A stretch of DNA of 64,000 nt, from assembly GCA_003344405.1 (NCBI GenBank), contig NOWV01000011.1, forward strand, positions 682,001 to 746,000, read 5' to 3'. Each line of letters opens with the position of its first letter. Within the stretch, counting starts at the first letter, position 1. Below the pieces are notes generated by a model. It was not told the DNA's origin. It ran no database searches and saw only the letters and a list, made by a program, of their open reading frames with translations. Positions 57,501 through 64,000 of the stretch are shown in pieces. Both the position numbers and the translations under genes were made by a program. Origin of the DNA: Trichoplax sp. H2 (lineage: Eukaryota; Placozoa; Uniplacotomia; Trichoplacea).

Positions 57501-59204
57501 CCTGCTACTACTGTTGGTTTGCCTACGTAGCCCAAAATTTGAGTTAACAAAAATTAAGTAATTCCTTAATGTGACACACAAGGTCAACACCGAAAAATCG
57601 CCTTGAATAATAAAGTTTATTGATACATCCGTCTATCAGAGAAGATTTTCCCTCCTCATAAGAACAGTTGAAAGCGACTAGTGTCAATCGAATAATTGTA
57701 CTTTAACTCTTATATGGCAGACAGTTCACATAATCCTACATTTGGCTATCAGATATGGCCTTAACTGGAAAATCCCGTCTTATACTAGAAACAGTACAAG
57801 TGCGTAGTCTCATCCTTTTAGCTACCTACTGTACTTCTACAATTAGCTGAAACCATTACAGTTGCTCCACTTTGTTCAGCATAGAATTGGAATTGTCTTG
57901 TTCTTCAAGACTGAGACGATATTTCAAGTTAATTATAGTATCAATTTCTAAGCCACTAATGTTTGCAATTCGTCTATCATTATGGCATGGGCAAGCCATT
58001 GGGACTCTAAAACACTTCTTTAGTCAAGTGCAAATAATTTTAACTATTGATCGCATATGCAACAACATACGCGTATGCATCGGTCACTATGCTACATCGC
58101 TGCATACTGTTGCTAATACTACCAAATTATACATGTAAAGCTAAGAGTGAATTATTAGTGATATTGATGGAGCTAAATATTTGTCTTACTAACAGACTGA
58201 TGATCTTTTTTTCTTTAATTTTTCTATTCGTTAATATGGGAAATGGCTTTGAGTGCTACGGAATAGCATATGTAACGATTAATATAACCAGCTCTGTTAA
58301 TGGTCCATACTTCGTATCTTTTGTGTCCGTAAGCAAATACTTACTAAGCCATGCTTAAGTCTATATCTGCTCACTGCAGAAAGGTATTGTAATACTGTTA
58401 TAGAAATTTTAGCGATCGCAATAAGCAAAATCATGCAAATACTGTAGCAATTTAATACGAAATCTATCTGGATTATCGATAATTTTGTACTGGTAAACTA
58501 CCCCGTTCAAGCGAACAGGGATATAATTTGCAGAAAGCAATAAAGTAAAAGAAAAATTAACAGATAGACTGCCTTAGTTGGCTACGATGCGCGATCGACG
58601 ACGTCGAATAAACTATTGTATTTACTGTTTACATAACATAAAACCTATATATTTCATCGTTCATCTAATTTCACTTTATGATAACCTTTTATGGTCCTTT
58701 GAACAATATGTACTATAAAATGTAGTGTACTACGCAACATTCTTATCAACAACACTAACGCAACTTCACCATTTTACCCTGCAAATAATAGACTACATAT
58801 ACCGTAAATGACGCTATATTTGCTCTGAAATATGCAAGATTAATGTTAATAGCGTGATTTATATCTAGATATTCAGAAAATTTTATTACATCGGCGTTGC
58901 TGGTTTGTTATTTTATAAATTGTAAAATAATTATAAAATTGCTAGAATTATATATTTATATAATATAAAACTATGGAGAAAACTGCATAAACCTTACTAA
59001 TTTATAGAAAGATTCAATGTGAGCGACTTAATAATAATTCGACAATATGTGAAGACTAACTTTAAAAAAGATGCTATTTCATGATTATGACAATATATAA
59101 AATAAAATATTAGTTAGAATTGTTGTTAGAATTTAATGATCATATCGAAATAATTTGACACAATCGATAATTTGTGGAGTGGAAGCTATGAAATCACTTT
59201 GTTA
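54587..59204. other. Long spacer between copies C and D
   Basis: Holds a G-poor, A/C-rich stretch without ORFs (about 54880-55570), an orphan tandem pair of the family's upstream block (56090-56306), and weak membrane-protein-like fragments on the plus strand (57872-58358). No intact gene recognised. Confidence 0.45.
56090..56306 (-). repeat. Orphan, tandemly duplicated copy of the secreted-family upstream block
   Basis: Two adjacent units resemble the 5' flank of copy C (54594-54735). Shared words include GTC(A/G)ATCACATTTAAATG, AATCTAAAATTTCTTTTAG, GAGTAT(A/T)GGCAATA and GACTCATCT. No family exon follows within reach on the minus strand, so this is either the remnant of a lost gene copy or a mobile duplicate of the promoter block. 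Confidence 0.65.
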
Positions 59205-60045
59205 TTAATCATAGTAAGCTCCACCAATCCACCAGTTTGTTGTCGATGTACTGTTGCTAGTGCATGAAAAATGTGGATTGAATCTATAGTAAGAACCGAA
59301 GACACCTTCACTATCTACTGTATCAGGTACACTGAACCTTCCACAATTCTTCTTAGCGTATGACAGATCTACGAACAAATGATAGTTACTAAAGCTATAG
59401 AATGGAATACTACATTTACTGCATGAATGTCCACGAATATTGATATAATCGACTATGGCACAAGTCCAAGTATTTCTACTAGCGAGAAGATGGTCATATG
59501 CACAAAAGGATACCCTTAAATAATCTTGATGATTTACTAATCCTTTCTCTCCTTGGTTATCAAAGTTACACGTAACACGAAAATGCGTTGACAATGCAGA
59601 ACCTTTTAAAGCCGTCATCTTAGCTTTAGAAAGCCGATATTTTGACCAATTAGGAGTACATTCATTAGCTGGAGCATTATAATGAAAACTCTTACGAAAG
59701 GTAGATGTTGCTGCGTTGGTTCTCGACAATGATTCTATAAGAGTCCACGAAAACCCTGGATCCGATTCAAAATCACAAAACGCTAGATATGGTTTATTTG
59801 TAGAGTCATAAAGTGTAAAATATCCATTCTGAGCGACGCGATAGATACTTTTAGCAGCAACACATGTTGTCGGTTTCGGTTTCATAACCTAATAATAACA
59901 TAAAAAGGGTAGTATAAGATTATAAAATTGATTTCCGTAATGCTACTTAATGAATATCGAAAAAATTGGCTTAATTTACAGAAGATCTTGTTTGAGCTAG
60001 CAACACGATTAGGATCGAGCAAATATACAAAGTGTAATTTATCAT
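59205..60045 (-). CDS. Secreted fibrinogen-like Cys-rich protein (copy D, intact)
   Basis: Paralog of copy C with the same two-exon structure: 60045-59980 (signal peptide MINYTLYICSILIVLLAQTR, then SS) and 59888-59205 (mature chain); 249 aa. It has the same motifs as copy C: PTTCVAAKSIYRVAQNGYFT, AFCDFESDPGFSWTLIESL, NECTPNWSKYRLSKAKM, DYLRVSFCAYD, IRGHSCSKCSIPFYS and TSTTNWWIGGAYYD. Divergence from copy C is concentrated in short stretches while Cys, Trp and Gly positions stay fixed, which suggests purifying selection on the fold. The TATA box is 69 bp upstream. Function not known to me. Confidence 0.9.
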
Positions 60046-60113
60046 TTTTACTCAGTACTCCACGAACAATCTTGATATTTGAAGGTTAATAACTAAAGCA
60101 AATCAGATCTACC

Positions 60114-60121
60114 CTTTTATA
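60114..60121 (-). promoter_or_regulatory. TATA box of copy D
   Basis: TATAAAAG on the minus strand in the context AACATATAAAAGGG, 69 bp upstream of the copy D start codon. Confidence 0.75.
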
Positions 60122-60386
60122 TGTTGGTGTGGTTACCATGATATTTTCGAAGAATGTAATAAGTATTTAAATTCTGTCAATCAAATATGTATATGATATA
60201 CAATAATAAATATTTATCGAAAATTCTTCTGGCGTAAAGAGGTCAAAGGTACCATAGTTTGGACGATGACTCATCTTACATGTCAGCTGTTATGCTTTGT
60301 AAGCAATGAGTTCTACTCCGCGAGTAAGTCTGTTAAATGAGCACATTATCGTAAACCGTCAGTAAAGCGACGGGAGTTTGCACTAG

Positions 60387-60696
60387 TACATCTAATTACT
60401 AACTATTAGAGCTATCGTTCACTTTACAACATGCACATATATATAATAAATTATCAGTCCGCCTTTTACAATATAGTCACGTACGATATTACAAGACTAC
60501 ACACAAAGTCATCATATTATAAGTAATTATATAAATGGCATTCTAATTATATACTTAACGCTCTATCTAATAGCTAATGTAACATATATTGTAGTATCTA
60601 ACACTATTTACAATATTAGCTTTGTCGCATTTGCTCGTGGTGTAGTACCACGATAATAAAGTTTCATTTTAGGAAAAGTTTAATTTAAATTCTTAG
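60387..60696. repeat. 310-bp duplicated segment, copy 1 (ends at the gap)
   Basis: Matches 60808-61117 over 310 bp without indels, with five substitutions by eye. Copy 1 stops exactly at the first N of the gap. Confidence 0.95.
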
Positions 60697-60716
60697 NNNN
60701 NNNNNNNNNNNNNNNN
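60697..60716. other. Assembly gap (20 N)
   Basis: Twenty N bases join two contigs. The true distance is unknown. Confidence 1.
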
Positions 60717-60807
60717 TTTGTTACTAACTTTATTATTAAAAATGCTGGGTTTTTATAGATATTCCAGCTTACACTTTTTGCCTTTTTGCGTCGTGGAATT
60801 TTACACA

Positions 60808-61117
60808 TACATCTAATTACTAACTATTAGAGCTATCGTTCACTTTACAACATGCACATATATATAATAAATTATCAGTCCGCCTTTTACAATATAGTCA
60901 CGTACGATATTACAAGACTACACACAAAGTCATCGTATTATAAGTACTTATATAGATGGTATTCTAATTATATACTTAACGCTCTATCTAATACCTAATG
61001 TAACATATATTGTAGTATCTAACACTATTTACAATATTAGCTTTGTCGCATTTGCTCGTGGTGTAGTACCACGATAATAAAGTTTCATTTTAGGAAAAGT
61101 TTAATTTAAATTCTTAG
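60808..61117. repeat. 310-bp duplicated segment, copy 2
   Basis: Near-identical copy of 60387-60696, starting 91 bp into the contig right of the gap. Sequence then continues beyond it. Confidence 0.95.
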
Positions 61118-61901
61118 TTATTTTTGTGATTGAATTGTAAGTAACACAAAGTTCAAGCAATACAATTTCAATTTTATGTTTACAACGCTTACAGTATGCT
61201 TGTACAGATACTACTGTAGAATCAGGAAATGTATTTGCATAGTTACTTGAGTGAGAAGATCTTAGGTTTACTTTAAAATTGTATCTGTCATGAGATTGGC
61301 AAGCATAACTCTTGTAGAAAACAGTAATAATTACGTACAGCAGTTTGTATCTTTATTTACATATTTATTGAATTGGAACTAATTTCATTTTCAGAGAATA
61401 AATAGGCTCGTATGTGCTATTCATCACATTACTTATAAACTGTGTCTTTCATTGCGATATCAGAAAATATACGTCGTTAAGCAGGAATGCGGAATACTCT
61501 CAATAATATAGTACGTTATAAAAATAGTCACCAATTGCCGATAATATTGAATAAATTACCTTAAAAGTTCAATATTTATTTATGAATCATAAGTTATAAA
61601 TAATTGTTTATTATTGCATATAAATATATCTGCTATTAATTATAAGGCTTAAGTTCTATGTAATACCAATATTTACAAAGTAGCAAATATTACATCGTTT
61701 TCGTTTTTAGTATTTGACGTAAAAAGAATAACATTAATGCTTACATGCTATAATTGTTTAATTCATTAGAACGAGTTGAATTTCCACGCCTATTTTAGCA
61801 TCTGCACAACATGATCGTAGTTTGTGGGCTTTGTTATCTTATACTTCCAAGTAAACCGTCAATAAAGTCTAATTATATTCGGAAAATAATGGGGTATGAA
61901 A
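61118..61901. other. Intergenic AT-rich sequence
   Basis: Nothing recognised. Confidence 0.4.
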
Positions 61902-61971
61902 CTAGGGTGTAGAATCTAAATCTGCTTCGGCCATTCTAGCCATTTCTAGACATTCTAAGATAATAGCAAGC
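61902..61971 (-). CDS. C-terminal exon of an unidentified gene
   Basis: An acceptor CAATTTCAG at 61972 opens 23 codons ending in TAG. The peptide LAIILECLEMARMAEADLDS ending TP is an amphipathic acidic helix of convincing coding character. Upstream exons must lie to the right. The exon 62727-62668 (MNNEIRAELLPQPTKLSINE with donor GTAACT) is a candidate first exon, but its phase 0 end does not fit this exon's phase 2 start, so at least one exon would be missing between them. Confidence 0.45.
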
Positions 61972-62667
61972 CTGAAATTGTAATTACACATTAGAAACAT
62001 TAAATATAACGTGGTCAATATCGATCTAATACTTTTGTAATGAAGGTTAATTTTTAGAATTTTCCTTCAAGTTCTTTTATTGTAAGTATTCTAGCTTAAT
62101 TTTGTATCGTGATAAGTATTCTAACTTTAAAAAAATATAACTTATTTGGTTGATTATAATGGTAGATTTTACTTAGTAGCTTAGTATCTTGTAAACCCGA
62201 CTGCTTTATTCGGGTTAGAAGTTAACATTATCCGTACCTTAATTCTTGTTAAGAATCCGATATTACGATTTTTTAATTCAAGCGATATATTTAGTTGATA
62301 GAATACATGTGTGCTAATTTTGATCATTAATTACAGTAGAAGTTGATGTTACTTTGCAATATCATACAGTATGAACCCAAAACATTGATCTAGGATTGTT
62401 ATTTTGACTTAGTGTATACTGTACAAATGTACAGTTTCAAGCTAAACTATACTTAGTATTAATTTAGTAGTTTTCGGGAATCTAGGGTATAATTTATCTT
62501 ATCGTGTGTGTTTGATTGCTAGTTTAATTTGGAGTACTTTAGAATGATTTTGGATAGTCTAAAGCCATCAACTGCTCTGTGTAGCATATGAAAGGTGGTA
62601 TAGGTCGGTAATTGAGAGCAGTTGAAGTTAGAGAAGACGAGAAAAGTCTAGGATGATCGTAAGTTAC

Positions 62668-62727
62668 CTCATTAATTGATAGTTTGGTTGGTTGAGGCAG
62701 TAGTTCTGCCCGTATTTCGTTATTCAT
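62668..62727 (-). CDS. Candidate first coding exon, unidentified gene
   Basis: ATG at 62727 starts 20 codons (MNNEIRAELLPQPTKLSINE) followed by a good donor GAG|GTAACT. It may belong with the exon at 61902-61971. No family recognised. Confidence 0.3.
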
Positions 62728-64000
62728 AGAAGTTTTGCTAAGATTGTCGTTAAAGTTATAATAAAGTGTTGTTTTCTCTTAATTTATTTTGTTTGAACTT
62801 CAATTGTTGGTAGTTTAATTTAACATAGAAAATTTTATTTTATTTTTGAATCCGATACTGCCCTTTAATGAATTGCTATACTACAGTAATTGCGTATATT
62901 ATCAAATACAGATACCAAATAAGTCTTTACTTAAATAATCGAATATCTTTTGTAATCTGTATAAGGGTGTGACACTTTATGTCAATGGAATGATCTATAA
63001 GATGCAATCGAGATATATTCTACTGCAATAGTTAATCTCCAGCATTAATATTATTATAAAATGTCTCAACAATAAATACACATTACAAAAGTAAAAACAA
63101 TACAGAATTATTATCAAAGCTTAAGTTCATCAATCGGAAAGCTTAATAGGCAAATAAATTAAGAGGGTATTCAGAACATTAGATTGCCATGAGTTAACGC
63201 TGTCTAGATGGTGTCAGTTACATCTTAATACTGCCTATTTTCATGTAATATCAAATCATTCATCGTAGATGGAGGGAAATTGAAATGTGAGTATGTATTT
63301 ATCATCGATACATTTTGAATTAAATGGGATATTTATGAAACATGGAGTGTTAATAAGACCTGCTTGCTTTGGGGTGGCATGGAGGAAATTATAAATTTTC
63401 GGAATTAATTATTAGGGCTAAGGTACAGATAATATGATCATTAGGTACCAGTACTTCTATCTTAGTGTAATAAAGTGTCTTCAAAATAATGAAAAAATAA
63501 CTACAGTTTCTTGTAAACTGCATTTTATTACATAACTTAGGTTCGTTATCCAACTACCAAAGACTACATAACTGCGACAAATTATCTATATTATTAAAGC
63601 CTAATCCATGATTTATGTACAATTAGTTACAGAATGATTCTTTAGCAATATAATAATATAAATTTATTAGACCAATTTTGCTGGTTTCGAATCGGGGAAT
63701 TAAGAGAACATCGGTAGAACGTCTCTTATGAAATCACACACATTCATAAATGCGGCAATTAGTAGTCACAGAAGGTCTATAATGAGATTTACAGGCGTCC
63801 GAGAACTATTAATTTGAGATCTACGGTACGTTACCCGATGCTTATAATTAATACAATTTGATATGGTTGTACACATTGGTACATGTGAATATATTTGATC
63901 AGCGTAGGAAAGCCTTAAAATACGTCGATAAAATATATTGACATGCTTGATGATAGAAAGCGCTATGGGATTTTAAATGTTCACCAAGAATACGAATTAT
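62728..64000. other. Intergenic or intronic AT-rich sequence
   Basis: No exon, RNA gene or repeat that I can support. Confidence 0.4.

Overview
The window is from an animal nuclear genome. Nearly all genes are split by short GT-AG introns (many about 100 nt), the DNA is AT-rich, and the gene set is metazoan: MAGI scaffold, WASH and COG subunits, COMMD7, EBP, EBPL, hormone-sensitive lipase and a mitochondrial peroxiredoxin. Compact genes, human-like protein lengths and dense introns suggest an early-branching animal. A placozoan (Trichoplax/Hoilungia lineage) is my best guess, but that is inference. All exon structures below were spliced by eye from reading frame, splice sites and remembered family conservation. 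Most exon chains close in frame.

Layout. 1-1649 (+): last nine exons of COG3. 2527-4178 (-): EBPL. 6664-10522 (+): hormone-sensitive lipase (LIPE type). 11619-13423 (-): a single-pass Ig/FN3 membrane protein. 16777-18259 (+): EBP sterol isomerase, converging on COMMD7 at 18562-20887 (-). COMMD7 is divergent from an intronless mitochondrial peroxiredoxin at 21605-22345 (+). 23074-23408 (-): tail of an unidentified small gene. 24926-30496 (-): MAGI, 14 exons, six PDZ, GuK and two WW domains. 30.5-38.2 kb: mostly gene-poor, with a few orphan exons. 38225-46559 (-): WASHC4 (SWIP), 37 exons, 1177 aa. 47958-60045 (-): a local family of small secreted fibrinogen-like Cys-rich proteins, two intact genes and two pseudogenes. 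60697-60716: a 20-N assembly gap next to a 98% identical 310-bp duplication. 61.9-62.7 kb (-): the C-terminal exon of an unidentified gene.

How genes relate. COG3 (Golgi tethering), WASHC4 (endosomal actin) and COMMD7 (Commander endosomal recycling) are all trafficking genes. EBP and EBPL are paralogs 12 kb apart that share an intron position, which points to an ancient local duplication. The most unusual non-coding signal is a family of GTACAGT/ACTGTAC palindromic arrays. They lie close upstream of several broadly expressed genes (LIPE, EBP, COMMD7/peroxiredoxin, WASHC4, more distantly MAGI) and are almost absent elsewhere. The secreted-protein family instead carries TATA boxes about 66-69 bp upstream of the start codons, and orphan copies of that upstream block survive without a gene.
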